Shown piece by piece: positions 1 through 9,349 of a stretch of DNA of 64,000 bases; the stretch's first letter is position 1, and each line of letters starts with the position of its first letter. The position numbers and the translations under genes are program-made. Source of the DNA: Bacillus salipaludis (lineage in GTDB: Bacteria; Bacillota; Bacilli; Bacillales_B; DSM-18226); contig NZ_SMYO01000006.1 in assembly GCF_004358205.1 (NCBI RefSeq), positions 62,001 through 126,000 of the forward strand, in the 5' to 3' direction. The notes under the pieces were generated by a model. That model had not been told where the DNA came from. It saw nothing but the letters and a program-made list of their open reading frames with translations, and did not search any database.

Positions 1-803
1 ATAATTACCGAAGCCCCTTTCCACAGGTGCAGAGTACAGAGCGTCCTGATCGAGTAATGGCTGCTTTAATGGAAGGCCGGGTATCCATTTTACTGGATGG
101 AACGCCTTTTGCATTAATTGTTCCGGTTACCTTTAGCATGATGTTACAATCACCGGAAGACTATTATGAAAGATGGATTCCCGGTACACTGCTCCGATTA
201 CTTCGGTATCTGGCATCGATTCTGGCTCTTTTCACACCAGCGCTGTATATTGCTTTTATCTCGTTTCACCCAGGGATGATTCCGACTAAGTTAGCGATTT
301 CCATTATAGGTTCGAGGACAGGGGTTCCATTCCCGGCATTGATTGAAGCCTTATTCATGGAAATTTCCATAGAAATTTTGAGGGAAGCCGGGCTCCGTCT
401 GCCAAAACCTATTGGTCCGGCAATGGGCATTGTCGGTGGATTAATTATTGGTGAAGCCGCTGTACAGGCAGGGATTGTGAGCAATATTTTAGTCATTATC
501 GTATCTTTAACGGCTATTTCATCGTTTGCCATTCCGCAATATAGCGGAGGGATACCGCTACGTATCCTTCGCTTCGTAGCCATGCTTTTTTCTGCAGTTT
601 TAGGTTTGTACGGGGTGATTTTATTTTTCATCTTCTTAACCGCCCATTTAGTGAAATTAAAAAGTTTTGGCACTCCATATGTGAGTCCGGCGGCTCCTTA
701 TCGTTTAAGTGATTGGAAGGACTTTATGTTTCGCATGCCGCTTATGATGATGAAGGAACGTCCAAAAGTGAATCATCCGAAAGATAAGATACGGAAGGGA
801 TAA
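1..803 (+). CDS. Spore germination protein GerXA family, 5'-truncated by window edge
   Basis: This is the C-terminal part of a GerA-family germinant receptor A subunit, an inner-membrane spore protein that works with B and C subunits to sense nutrients. The frame is open from the window edge; the ATG at 27 is internal, because in-frame codons before it ([10 protein letters not shown]) continue the family sequence. Family hallmarks are the [15 protein letters not shown] and [12 protein letters not shown] segments, several membrane helices, the [19 protein letters not shown] segment and a cytoplasmic tail ending in lysine-rich sequence. A full subunit is usually about 480-540 aa, so roughly half is missing to the left. 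A gerXB gene follows after 25 bp in the same operon. Confidence 0.93.
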   Translation, partial: NYRSPFPQVQSTERPDRVMAALMEGRVSILLDGTPFALIVPVTFSMMLQSPEDYYERWIPGTLLRLLRYLASILALFTPALYIAFISFHPGMIPTKLAISIIGSRTGVPFPALIEALFMEISIEILREAGLRLPKPIGPAMGIVGGLIIGEAAVQAGIVSNILVIIVSLTAISSFAIPQYSGGIPLRILRFVAMLFSAVLGLYGVILFFIFLTAHLVKLKSFGTPYVSPAAPYRLSDWKDFMFRMPLMMMKERPKVNHPKDKIRKG

Positions 804-828
804 TGTATCGTGAAAGGAAGAGTAAGGT

Positions 829-1920
829 ATGATTCTAAATCCTAAAGATCAAATCACGACTTCCCAGGCAGCGGTTATCCTCATCAACGCGATTCTTGGC
901 ACAGGAATCCTCACCTTGCCCAGGGCGTCCGTAGATAAGGTGGGTACTCCTGATGTATGGATCACCGTTTTGTTAGGCGGGCTGCTAGCAATCCTTGCAG
1001 GAATTATTATTGCGAAGTTAAGCCAGCGATTTCCGCAAAAAACTTTTTATCTCTATAGTCAGGATATTGTAGGCAAGTGGGTCGGCGGATTTCTTGGTTT
1101 ACTTGTTATTGGTTATTTTCTCGCCACATCCGGTTTTCAAATCCGTTCCTTGACGGAAGTAACAAAGTTCTTATTACTGGAAGGAACTCCCAGTTGGGCG
1201 ATTATCCTGCCATTCATGTTGGTGGGGCTTTATTTAATGATGGGCGGAATTAATCCAATTGCACGACATTTTGATATTATTTTACCGATAACGGTCGTCC
1301 TTTTTTTGCTCGCCATTTTTTTGAGTTTCAAAATATTTGAGATCGATAATTTACGTCCCGTATTGGGGGCGGGAATTATACCAGTGCTAAAAGGGGTAAA
1401 AACAACGGCGCTTGCATTTACTGGTCCTGAGGTTATGCTGTTCCTTGTGGCTTTTATGAGTGAGCCAAATAAAGCAGTAAAAGCCGTGATAGTGGGTATT
1501 ACGATTCCTTTAATATTTTATATCATTACTGTCGTCCTTGTAATTGGTGCATTATCAGCGGATGAGGTGGTCACAAGAACATGGCCGACACTTGATCTGC
1601 TGCGAAGTTTTGAAATCTCAGGTTTGATTTTTGAACGATTTGAATCATTGCTGCTGGCGATTTGGATTATGCAAATGTTTACCATTTATACAATTGCACA
1701 CTATGCTGCTGCACTGGGACTGGCTCAAATTTTTAAAAAGAATATTCATACATTTATGATTGGATTGGTACCGGTTATTTATTTAATTTCCATGATTCCT
1801 AAAAATTTAAATGATGTTTTTAAGCTTGGTGATGTAATTGGGAATGCTGCATTGTATCTATTTGGTGTAATGCCACTATTCCTTCTCATCATCGCAAAAT
1901 GGGTGAGAAGGGCAACATGA
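829..1920 (+). CDS. Spore germination protein GerXB family (endospore permease)
   Basis: A 363-aa integral membrane protein with about ten hydrophobic segments. It belongs to the GerB / endospore germination permease branch of the APC superfamily and is the candidate ligand-binding subunit of a germinant receptor. It opens with ITTSQAAVILINAILGTGIL, as these proteins typically do, and has family length. An AAGGAAGAGTAAGGT purine stretch precedes the ATG. It lies between the A and C subunit genes, and its TGA overlaps the ATG of gerXC (ATGA at 1917-1920), which suggests translational coupling. The germinant cannot be read from the sequence. Confidence 0.93.
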   Translation: MILNPKDQITTSQAAVILINAILGTGILTLPRASVDKVGTPDVWITVLLGGLLAILAGIIIAKLSQRFPQKTFYLYSQDIVGKWVGGFLGLLVIGYFLATSGFQIRSLTEVTKFLLLEGTPSWAIILPFMLVGLYLMMGGINPIARHFDIILPITVVLFLLAIFLSFKIFEIDNLRPVLGAGIIPVLKGVKTTALAFTGPEVMLFLVAFMSEPNKAVKAVIVGITIPLIFYIITVVLVIGALSADEVVTRTWPTLDLLRSFEISGLIFERFESLLLAIWIMQMFTIYTIAHYAAALGLAQIFKKNIHTFMIGLVPVIYLISMIPKNLNDVFKLGDVIGNAALYLFGVMPLFLLIIAKWVRRAT

Positions 1921-3128
1921 AGTTTAAACACTTGTTCGTTCGTATTCTTTTTGGTTCACTGTCTGTTATTTTTCTGTTTTCCCTCACTGGCTGTTGGAGC
2001 AGCCATGAAATCGAGGAGTTAAGTCTTGGGGTAGGAATGGCCCTAGATACAAATAAGGATTCAAACTCCGAAAAAATGATGAATGAGAAATACGCAGAGG
2101 ATTCAAAGGAAAATGCAATTACTATCACTTACCAACTTATTACGCCAGAAATCGCCAGCTCATCGAGTAAAGGGGAAGAATCACAAAAAAATTCCTACTT
2201 GAATATTTCTGAAACGGGAAATTCTCTTATCCAAGAGGTGCGGGAATTATCATTACGGTCGGACCTTCCCTTAAATGCCTCACATATGAAAGTCGTGGTT
2301 ATTGGGGAAGAACTGGCGCGATCGTTCAGTTTGCAAGAGTTATTTGATCTGTATCTTCGGGATAATGAGTTCCGCCCAAGCTGTCTGGTGGTTGTCAGTA
2401 ATGGGAGAGCAAGCGATTCCTTAATATCCAAGAAGGAAGGAGAAGTTCCTGCCTTCCGTTTGTTTGGAATCGTCGATAATGCTTATCGAACAACCAGGAT
2501 TTTACCTCCAGTCTCGATTATTAAATTGGATAGCAAGCTCCAATCGGGTTCCAGTTTTCTATTACAAAACGTGGTTTCAGCAAATGGACAAGTGGAATTT
2601 GCCGGAGCTGCAGTGATAGATGGAAAGACAAAAAAATTGCGTGGTTTTTTAAATAAGAAGGAATTAGAAGGAATTACCTGGTTGGCGGGAAAAGAAAAAG
2701 GCGGTGTGGTCAAAAGTTTTGATCAACAGTCAAAAAGGCTGATTATGTATGAGATTGAAACCATAAAAAGTAAAATCACACCACATATAAGGGGAAACAC
2801 CATCTCATTTGATGTCAATATTGAATCAAAAGGGATATTAATGGAGCATCGGGTAACATCCAGTACACCGTTTGAAAATTCTTTTCTTAAAAGGGCAGAA
2901 GCGTCAATCGAAAGTGCCGTAAAACAATTGGTCGAGGATTCAGTAAAAAAAATGCAAAAGAAATATCAAGTAGACGTGGCTGGTTTTGGCAACCGTATAA
3001 AAATTGAAAATCCGAAATTATGGGAAAAAGTTAAAAAGGATTGGGATCAAACCTTCAGTAAGGTTCCCATTCATTACAACGTGAAAATAACGATCAAAGG
3101 TTACGGGGCATCCGGTCATTATAAATAA
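1917..3128 (+). CDS. Spore germination lipoprotein GerXC family
   Basis: A 403-aa Ger(x)C lipoprotein, the third subunit of the receptor. A positively charged start and hydrophobic stretch lead to a lipobox (SLTGC, lipidated Cys about residue 26), followed by WSSHEIEELSLGVGMALD, the typical GerC start of the mature protein. I chose the ATG at 1917 over the in-frame ATG at 1899: GAGAAGG lies 7-13 bases upstream, it forms an ATGA overlap with gerXB, and it gives a clean signal peptide. The gene ends the operon and is followed by a bidirectional terminator facing the convergent response-regulator gene. Confidence 0.92.
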   Translation: MKFKHLFVRILFGSLSVIFLFSLTGCWSSHEIEELSLGVGMALDTNKDSNSEKMMNEKYAEDSKENAITITYQLITPEIASSSSKGEESQKNSYLNISETGNSLIQEVRELSLRSDLPLNASHMKVVVIGEELARSFSLQELFDLYLRDNEFRPSCLVVVSNGRASDSLISKKEGEVPAFRLFGIVDNAYRTTRILPPVSIIKLDSKLQSGSSFLLQNVVSANGQVEFAGAAVIDGKTKKLRGFLNKKELEGITWLAGKEKGGVVKSFDQQSKRLIMYEIETIKSKITPHIRGNTISFDVNIESKGILMEHRVTSSTPFENSFLKRAEASIESAVKQLVEDSVKKMQKKYQVDVAGFGNRIKIENPKLWEKVKKDWDQTFSKVPIHYNVKITIKGYGASGHYK

Positions 3129-3153
3129 GATTACTAATAGATAGATCTCAAAG

Positions 3154-3193
3154 AAAAAACTTCACGAAACAAGAATTCCGTGAAGTTTTTTTG
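3154..3193. terminator. Bidirectional rho-independent terminator
   Basis: AAAAAACTTCACG at 3154-3166 pairs with CGTGAAGTTTTTT at 3179-3191, with A and T runs on the two sides. It sits between the convergent gerXC and glnL-like genes and can serve both. Confidence 0.85.
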
Positions 3194-3206
3194 TTAAACA
3201 TGTAAG

Positions 3207-4136
3207 CTATTGTTCTGAATGAACCCGGTGAGCTTCAAAATAGAGGACTTGAATAAATTTTTTCGCATTGATTCGGGTTAGCGATGTTGATGGTGCAGAG
3301 CCATTCTTTAATTCTGCCATTTTAGTCCTGACGGTTGCAAAGTCAAAAAACTTTGAAGCATAATTCTCAAACTTCCAATTCGAAAAATCGGCTAGACCAA
3401 GGGATGCCAGATGATTCAACGACTGATAAATGGCCCGGCGCACCCGCTGTTCGGTTGCTTTAATTTCTTTGTTTATTTCGACGACTGGAGCAGCGGTTCC
3501 CAGTCTTTTTTTAGCTAAATCGATAAATATTCCTTTTAGGGTAGGAAAGCGATTGTTTAAAATGTCTGTTTGTTCAGTTTGCTCTAAATATTCGAGGATG
3601 TCCAGTAAATCTTTACTGCCATTTTCACCTGCGATCCCTAATTCCGTTAATAGAAATTGACCGGAATTTCTGATGCTTTTTTTATTCATAGGATTTGCTT
3701 TTCTTGGTGATGGATCGAATTTAAGCACGGCATGAAGAGACTTGTGAATATCCTGTATCGATTTTTCCAATTGGATTTTTTCGATGACTTTTTGAAGAAT
3801 CGTTAATACTTCAATTCTGTTTACCGGTTTATTGATATAGTATTCACTGCCAAGCGAGTATGCTTCGGCAATCAAATCTTTTGATTCGACTTGAGAAATC
3901 ATGATGATTTTTCCTTCGAAATACGATTTTATTTGCCGGATGGTTTCCAATCCGTCCCGATTTGGCATCAACAAATCAATTAATAAAATTTCGATGTTAA
4001 GCATGTTCAGATTTTCGCCATCAATTAATGAACCATCTTCTGCTTCTCCAACAACTTCCCCTAAACCTTCGTCTTCGATGATTTGGGCTAACATCGACCG
4101 AACTGCTTCATCATCGTCGATAATGTAAAATCGCAT
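3207..4136 (-). CDS. glnL: GlnL-type response regulator
   Basis: A 309-aa response regulator. The N-terminal receiver has acidic residues D7-D9, a phosphoacceptor D54 in LLIDLLMPNRDG and a conserved K in NKPVN. The C-terminal half resembles the YcbB/GlnL DNA-binding domain rather than OmpR or NarL types. In B. subtilis GlnL, with its kinase, activates the glutaminase/glutamine transporter operon in response to glutamine. Here the pair is divergent from a glutaminase gene, the same arrangement of functions. The ATG has AAAGGATG upstream and lies 4 bp after the kinase stop, so the two genes form an operon. Confidence 0.85.
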   Translation of the reverse strand: MRFYIIDDDEAVRSMLAQIIEDEGLGEVVGEAEDGSLIDGENLNMLNIEILLIDLLMPNRDGLETIRQIKSYFEGKIIMISQVESKDLIAEAYSLGSEYYINKPVNRIEVLTILQKVIEKIQLEKSIQDIHKSLHAVLKFDPSPRKANPMNKKSIRNSGQFLLTELGIAGENGSKDLLDILEYLEQTEQTDILNNRFPTLKGIFIDLAKKRLGTAAPVVEINKEIKATEQRVRRAIYQSLNHLASLGLADFSNWKFENYASKFFDFATVRTKMAELKNGSAPSTSLTRINAKKFIQVLYFEAHRVHSEQ

Positions 4137-4140
4137 CGAA

Positions 4141-5460
4141 TCATCCTTTCTTGATTAACTGACTCACGGGTAATCGAATTATGAAAATCGTTCCTGTTCC
4201 TTCTGCTTGATCCTCAACCGTTATTTTACCTTCAAGTTGTTCCATCATTTCTTTGACAAACGATAATCCCATACCAGTAGATGGATTTCCGGACTGATCA
4301 TATTTCGAGGTAAATCCTGGCTTGAATATTGCATTTTTTCGCTTGGCTAGGATACCGGGTCCGTTATCGCCAATTTCAAATTCAATCATTTCTTGATTCT
4401 TTTCAATGTTGATTGAAATAATTCCAACATTGTCAATTGCTTCTACCGCGTTTGTGACGATATTATTGATGATTGATAAAAGGGTGAACGCGTGGTAGGG
4501 AGGATGAACTCCACTAATGGAATACTCAATGTGAATCTCTTTACCTAGTAAAGAGGCATATTTTTCATTTGTCCGTTTTATGATGGAAATCAGCTCGTTT
4601 AGTTCCATATAATCCGCAAAACGTTCAACGGAGATGAGCTTCGAAAGTCCTGCAAAAATACGCTGATTATCTTTTTTAATCTCATGAACTTCTCCAGCGA
4701 TACTCAACGCCTCCCTAGAGAAATCCTCGATTGAATTGGCAATACTCGGAACGTTTTTCAACTCATATAAGCCTTTGTATAAATCATAGGATTTTTTTGT
4801 AATGTTTTCGGCATTTACCAACGTTTTTTTTAAATGAATTGATTCTTCATATAGGTTGGAAATCAACAGGAGCATATGCTCATTTTGTTTTCGAATTTGT
4901 CTTTCTCTTTCTTGTGCCTGATACAGCTGCATGATGGTGAAAAAGCTAAGAACAATAAAACTGTGCGAAATTGCCATCATCAGGATTTCGCTTAGTGATG
5001 AAATTTTAATTGTAGTTCCTAAAACAAAGTATTGAACGGTCAGTTCAACGATATCAGACAGGATCTCGATTGAAATGCCTATCCATCCGATGACCAAAAG
5101 CCGGTTATGAAATCGGTTGACTCTTGCCAAATAAAAGAAACAAGCATAAGCCAAATAAAAGAAAAAGCTTGAAAAATTGTCTTTCAAAGAGCTTACCCAA
5201 TGAAAATGCTCATTCTGGATAAATTCTAGCAGGATACGAAACCCTACAATATTTATAGCGGTCAAAAAACCGGGCAAGACAGGCGGAATCTTACGAAATA
5301 ATAACAAAAAGAATAAAAAGGTCGGCACCCCAAAACTGATTCTGAAGGCGGCATTGATTGGATAAAAATTGATAACACCTGCTAAGGGGACCGTTATCAA
5401 CATCAAAATAAGGATGTTGATGTCTTTTTTGAGTAGTGGGCTGAAATTCAAAATGATCAC
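4141..5460 (-). CDS. glnK: GlnK-type glutamine sensor histidine kinase
   Basis: A 439-aa membrane sensor kinase, called GlnK or GlnJ in B. subtilis. Residues about 14-180 hold roughly six hydrophobic segments. A coiled linker follows, then a phosphoacceptor region around H259 (EVHEIKKDNQR), an N box (NNIVTNAVEAIDN), a G1 box (GDNGPGI) and a G2 box (STGMGLSFVKEM). No periplasmic sensor domain is visible, so sensing is probably within the membrane or by the linker. The assigned GTG start has AGGAA directly against it, which is poor spacing, so the exact start is uncertain. It probably phosphorylates the adjacent GlnL-like regulator. Confidence 0.85.
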   Translation of the reverse strand: MIILNFSPLLKKDINILILMLITVPLAGVINFYPINAAFRISFGVPTFLFFLLLFRKIPPVLPGFLTAINIVGFRILLEFIQNEHFHWVSSLKDNFSSFFFYLAYACFFYLARVNRFHNRLLVIGWIGISIEILSDIVELTVQYFVLGTTIKISSLSEILMMAISHSFIVLSFFTIMQLYQAQERERQIRKQNEHMLLLISNLYEESIHLKKTLVNAENITKKSYDLYKGLYELKNVPSIANSIEDFSREALSIAGEVHEIKKDNQRIFAGLSKLISVERFADYMELNELISIIKRTNEKYASLLGKEIHIEYSISGVHPPYHAFTLLSIINNIVTNAVEAIDNVGIISINIEKNQEMIEFEIGDNGPGILAKRKNAIFKPGFTSKYDQSGNPSTGMGLSFVKEMMEQLEGKITVEDQAEGTGTIFIIRLPVSQLIKKG

Positions 5461-5623
5461 TTCCTGTTTGTCTGAACAAAAGTATACAGGTAGAAATATC
5501 TGAACACAATGCCAGAGCCATTTTTGAGAAATTTTATTTTTAAGATAAAAAACTTTCTGTAGATTTCCGTTTTCTTTTGTAGTGCGGATTATAGAATCAA
5601 TTATATTTTTTAAGTAACATTTC

Positions 5624-5693
5624 GAAAGCGGTTTCTAAACCGAACATTTTATGAAAGTGAGGGGATTCCGCTTTCATTAATGTAAAAACATTA
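5624..5693 (+). promoter_or_regulatory. Structured leader/operator region upstream of glsA
   Basis: The 247-bp divergent intergenic region holds nested inverted repeats before glsA: GAAAGCGG (5624-5631) with CCGCTTTC (5668-5675), ATGAAAG (5651-5657) with CTTTCAT (5671-5677), the palindrome CGGTTT-CT-AAACCG (5629-5642), and TAATGT/ACATTA (5678-5693) just before the ribosome binding site. The first two share CTTTC, so they cannot form at the same time. A TTTTC/TTTTGT pair at 5570-5580 may be a weak GlnL site. The function is inferred. Confidence 0.4.
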
Positions 5694-5707
5694 AAGGAGA
5701 GAAGAAA

Positions 5708-6688
5708 TTGAGCCAAGCGATAAAACAAGAGGTTCATAATCAAAGAATAGATGGGTTGGATAAATTGGTGACTCATTTTCGCTCTTTTGCCACGGAAGGA
5801 AAATGTGCTAGCTATATTCCTGCTTTGGGGAAGGCCAACTTATTTCAGCTGGGAATTTGTATTGCATTACCAACAGGTTCAACCATCCGGTCAGGGGATT
5901 GGCAAGTCCCATTTACATTACAAAGTATCTCAAAAGTAATCAGCTTTATTACAGCATGTGTAACCCGTGGTATTTCTTATGTGTTGGACCGGGTTGATGT
6001 CGAACCAACAGGTGATCCCTTTAATTCTATCATTCGTTTGGAAATGCATAAACCGGGAAAGCCATTTAACCCGATGATCAATGCAGGTGCCATTACTGTT
6101 GCTTCCATGCTTCCTGGGGATTCGTCGCAAAGTAAACTAGAAAATGTTAATCAATTAATTGAGAGTATGATAGGAAAACGTCCAAACCTGAATGAGGAAG
6201 TGTTTCAATCCGAATGGCAAACAGCACATCGAAACCGGGCTTTGGCTTACTATTTAAAAGAGACTGGCTTTTTAGAAGCCGAGGTGGAGGAAACACTTGA
6301 AGTTTACTTAAAGCTTTGTTCGCTGGAAGTGACTACAGAAGATATCGCCATGATTGGAATGATCTTGGCGCATGATGGATACCATCCCATTCAACACGTA
6401 CAGGTTTTGCCTAAAGAAGTGGCCAGACTGACCAAAGCTTTGATGATTACTTGTGGAATGTACAATGCTTCCGGTAAATTTGCGGCATTTGTCGGGCTCC
6501 CGGCAAAAAGCGGGGTATCCGGAGGAATTCTGGCGTTAGTTCCGCCAAATAAAAATAGAGAACATCCCTTTCAAGACGGTTGTGGAATCGGGATTTATGG
6601 ACCGGCAATTGATGAATTTGGGAATAGCCTGACAGGTGTTAAATTATTAAAGCATTTGGCTCAGGAATGGGATCTCTGTATTTTTTAA
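5708..6688 (+). CDS. glsA: Glutaminase
   Basis: A 326-aa glutaminase of the serine-dependent beta-lactamase-like family, converting L-glutamine to glutamate and ammonia in the cytoplasm. The catalytic S-x-x-K is in LQSISKV (S73, K76), and family motifs NPMINAGAI and SGKFAAFVGLPAKSGVSGGI are present. The length is normal. The start is TTG at 5708, set by AAAGGAGAGAAG six to ten bases upstream. A permease gene follows after 30 bp, and a GlnK/GlnL-type system is divergent, so glutamine-induced expression is likely by analogy with B. subtilis. Confidence 0.95.
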   Translation: MSQAIKQEVHNQRIDGLDKLVTHFRSFATEGKCASYIPALGKANLFQLGICIALPTGSTIRSGDWQVPFTLQSISKVISFITACVTRGISYVLDRVDVEPTGDPFNSIIRLEMHKPGKPFNPMINAGAITVASMLPGDSSQSKLENVNQLIESMIGKRPNLNEEVFQSEWQTAHRNRALAYYLKETGFLEAEVEETLEVYLKLCSLEVTTEDIAMIGMILAHDGYHPIQHVQVLPKEVARLTKALMITCGMYNASGKFAAFVGLPAKSGVSGGILALVPPNKNREHPFQDGCGIGIYGPAIDEFGNSLTGVKLLKHLAQEWDLCIF

Positions 6689-6718
6689 AGTTATCTAAAT
6701 AAGAAAGAGGTTGAATGG

Positions 6719-8356
6719 ATGAACAATCAATTACAAAGAAGGATGGGAACGTTTGCCTTAACAATGGTGGGTATAGGTTCGATGATCGGATCTGGCTGGT
6801 TATTTGGGGCTTGGAGAGCGGCGCAAATCGCCGGTCCTGCAGCGATTTTTTCCTGGCTCATCGGAATGACGGTTATTTTATTTATTGCTCTTTCTTATTG
6901 TGAATTAGGCTCGATGTTCCCTGAAGCAGGGGGAATGGTGAAATATACTCAATATTCTCATGGGTCGTTCATTGGGTTTCTCGCCGGTTGGTCTAATTGG
7001 ATTGCCATAGTTTCGGTAATTCCCGTTGAGGCCATTGCTTCTGTTCAATATATGAGTTCGTTGCCTTGGAAATGGGCTCAGTGGACTCATCAACTGGTCG
7101 TAAATGGCAGTCTAACCTTAAAAGGCTTATTGCTTGCTTCTGTATTTTTATTTATCTATTTTCTCATTAATTATTGGACGGTTAGCTTATTTGCAAAAGC
7201 GAACTCTCTAATCACGGTTTTTAAAATCATCATCCCTGGACTGACGATTGGCTCCCTCTTATTTGTAGGTTTTCATGGCGGGAATTTTACGTTGAACTCA
7301 GGAGGCGAAAGTCATAGTTTATCAAGTGTCTTTACAGCTGTCGCGACATCAGGTATAATTTTTGCATTCAATGGTTTTCAAAGTCCAATCAATATGGCAG
7401 GTGAGGCTAAGAATCCCGGGCGTTCCATCCCGATTGCGGTAGTGGGTTCGGTCCTGATTGCAACGATGATCTATGTTCTCTTGCAAGTTGCTTTTATTGG
7501 GTCTGTCGATCCTTCCTTAGTTGTCCATGGCTGGAATCTGTTAAATTTTAATTCTCCTTTTGCTGATTTGGCTATTGCACTAAACCTGAACTGGCTCGTC
7601 ATCATACTCTATTCTGATGCTTTTATTTCTCCTTCAGGAACAGCTATTACGTATACCGCCACAACGGCGCGGATGATCTATGGGATGCAAAAGAATAAGT
7701 ATTTTCCAGCAGTGTTTGGAAATATTCATCCCTTGTATGGCGTACCACGTCCGGCAATGTTCTTAAACCTGGCTGTATCGTTTCTATTTTTGTTCTTGTT
7801 TAGAGGCTGGGGGAAACTGGCGGAAGTCATTTCTGTTGCGACGTTAATTTCTTATATTACAGGACCTGTTACCGTCATGACATTAAGAAGGACAGGGGCA
7901 CGTTTGTATCGGCCTATCAAGCTAAAAGGACTGAGCATTATTGCTCCATGCGGGTTTGTTTTTGCTTCTTTAACCCTCTATTGGGCATGTTGGCCGTTAA
8001 CCGGACAGGTATTATTATTTATTATGATTGGTCTTCCGATTTATTTTTACTATCAAATAAAAGTGAAATGGAAAGGGTTCCGCCGGAATTTTCTCGCTGG
8101 TCTATGGATGGTTGTATACCTATTATGTATGATGTGTGTATCCTATTTAGGAAGTAACAAGTTTGGCGGAAAGGACATTATCCCATACGGCTGGGATATG
8201 CTCTTAATTGCCGGTTTATCTCTAGTATTTTATGTTTGGGGCTTTAAAAGTGGGTATGAGACAGAATATCTGCAAGAAGCGTACAAAGTGAATGAAGAAA
8301 TTAGGGCAAATAAGGAAACAAATGCCTTGGAAATCAAGAAAGAAACAGCAGTATAG
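6719..8356 (+). CDS. APC-family amino-acid permease
   Basis: A 545-aa amino acid-polyamine-organocation permease with about 12 membrane helices. The N-terminal VGIGSMIGSGWLFGAW segment is the glycine-rich helix 1 typical of the family, and GFQSPINMAGEAKNPGRSIP matches the helix 6 region. It starts at an ATG preceded by AAGAGG and is co-transcribed with glsA. B. subtilis pairs glsA with glnT, an AGCS-family sodium symporter; here an unrelated APC permease occupies that place. Glutamine or glutamate is the likely substrate from context only. Confidence 0.85.
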   Translation: MNNQLQRRMGTFALTMVGIGSMIGSGWLFGAWRAAQIAGPAAIFSWLIGMTVILFIALSYCELGSMFPEAGGMVKYTQYSHGSFIGFLAGWSNWIAIVSVIPVEAIASVQYMSSLPWKWAQWTHQLVVNGSLTLKGLLLASVFLFIYFLINYWTVSLFAKANSLITVFKIIIPGLTIGSLLFVGFHGGNFTLNSGGESHSLSSVFTAVATSGIIFAFNGFQSPINMAGEAKNPGRSIPIAVVGSVLIATMIYVLLQVAFIGSVDPSLVVHGWNLLNFNSPFADLAIALNLNWLVIILYSDAFISPSGTAITYTATTARMIYGMQKNKYFPAVFGNIHPLYGVPRPAMFLNLAVSFLFLFLFRGWGKLAEVISVATLISYITGPVTVMTLRRTGARLYRPIKLKGLSIIAPCGFVFASLTLYWACWPLTGQVLLFIMIGLPIYFYYQIKVKWKGFRRNFLAGLWMVVYLLCMMCVSYLGSNKFGGKDIIPYGWDMLLIAGLSLVFYVWGFKSGYETEYLQEAYKVNEEIRANKETNALEIKKETAV

Positions 8357-8412
8357 TAAATCTGTTTAGTTAAATCATTTCTATTAATCTATGAAAAGAG
8401 GAATATATTTTT

Positions 8413-8562
8413 ATGTGGATTATCACAGTCTATTCAAAAAACAATGTTAACATGTTTGAATTTGACACAGAAAAAGAAGCAAAAGAGGCATTTAAAAAAA
8501 TTCAAGGTCCGAAATTTCTTACAGAAATGATTTACTATAATGATGAGCGTTTTATTGTATAG
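8413..8562 (+). CDS. 49-aa small conserved-looking protein
   Basis: A short ORF encoding MWIITVYSKNNVNMFEFDTE followed by KEAKEAFKKI and ending DERFIV. AGAGGAA lies about 12 bases upstream, and a terminator follows directly. A second, broken copy lies at 13091-13229 with the same core (SKNN-NMFEFDT-KEAKEAF ... KFLTEMI), which supports this being a real protein. It looks like a small alpha/beta protein; the function is unknown. Confidence 0.7.
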   Translation: MWIITVYSKNNVNMFEFDTEKEAKEAFKKIQGPKFLTEMIYYNDERFIV

Positions 8563-8576
8563 TATAGAAATATAAT

Positions 8577-8625
8577 AAGTGCCAGGCACCAATCCAGTAT
8601 GGGAGAGGCCTGGCACTTATTTTTT
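8577..8625. terminator. Bidirectional terminator
   Basis: AAGTGCCAGGC (8577-8587) pairs with GCCTGGCACTT (8608-8618), followed by a T-rich run. It lies between the 49-aa gene and the convergent TetR gene. The loop text GTGCCAGGCACC is itself self-complementary. Confidence 0.85.
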
Positions 8626-9238
8626 ATTTCTTATAGAACCCTCTTTTAAGTAAATCCAGTTCCAAAGAAAAGGCCTTCATTGCATCATTCATATGAATTT
8701 CCCTCGCAAAGACAGAAATGAGATTTCGAAGCATTACGGCCGTCATGATTTTAAAGATATGGTGCAATTCTTCCTCATTTTGTACATTTAAATTTTCCGA
8801 GTTGATCGAGTGAATGATTCCCATGAATCTGCTTTTTGCTTTTTCCTCATAAATATTCTGTGTTATCGCTTTTTCGATTCGATAATTCATGTTTAAAAAG
8901 GTATTTTTAAAATATTGGCGATTTTCCTGTTCTTCAAAGGTGATGAGAATGGATTTAAACCAATCGATAAAGGACTGAAATAAATCTCCTTCATTCATTT
9001 TTAAGATGGAAATGAAGCGCTCATTATTCCGAGTAGAATGCTCATCTAATAAAAAATAGAACACATCTTCCTTATCCTCAAAATATTGATAAAAACTCCC
9101 CCTGGGTATGCCAGCATCCTTAATGATATTTGAAATGGATGCTTCATTTAATGGAACCCGCGAAAATTCCTTCTTCGCAGCTTTCAATAATCCTTCTTGT
9201 TTTTCTTTTGATAAATTTAAAAACGTTGGTTTTGGCAA
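8624..9238 (-). CDS. TetR-family transcriptional regulator
   Basis: A repressor of about 204 aa. The N-terminal helix-turn-helix reads ISNIIKDAGIPRGSFYQYFEDKEDVFYFLL, classic for TetR; the remainder is the helical ligand-binding domain. The longest start is GTG at 9247, but it abuts AAGGA. The TTG at 9238 has AAGGAG eight bases upstream and gives MPKPTFLNL, so I prefer TTG. The gene is divergent from a MarR-EmrA-EmrB operon, and two copies of a palindromic site lie between them, so it probably represses itself and the pump and responds to a drug-like ligand. Confidence 0.9.
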   Translation of the reverse strand: MPKPTFLNLSKEKQEGLLKAAKKEFSRVPLNEASISNIIKDAGIPRGSFYQYFEDKEDVFYFLLDEHSTRNNERFISILKMNEGDLFQSFIDWFKSILITFEEQENRQYFKNTFLNMNYRIEKAITQNIYEEKAKSRFMGIIHSINSENLNVQNEEELHHIFKIMTAVMLRNLISVFAREIHMNDAMKAFSLELDLLKRGFYKK

Positions 9239-9256
9239 CGATTTCACTCCTTATAT

Positions 9257-9273
9257 CATATGACAATGTGTCA
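9257..9273. promoter_or_regulatory. Putative TetR operator, copy 1
   Basis: A 17-bp sequence, CATATGACAATGTGTCA, containing the palindrome TGACA-ATG-TGTCA. An identical copy lies at 9324-9340. It is just upstream of the TetR gene's ribosome binding site, consistent with autoregulation. Confidence 0.65.
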
Positions 9274-9323
9274 CAATTTATCCTAACTATATGATAATAG
9301 GCCTATAAATTAATGTCAATGCA

Positions 9324-9340
9324 CATATGACAATGTGTCA
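9324..9340. promoter_or_regulatory. Putative TetR operator, copy 2
   Basis: An exact repeat of the 17-bp sequence at 9257-9273. It ends nine bases before the -35 box of the efflux operon promoter, and a further TGTCA half-site lies at 9314-9318. The position suits control of the pump promoter. Confidence 0.65.
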
Positions 9341-9349
9341 TTTTTTATA

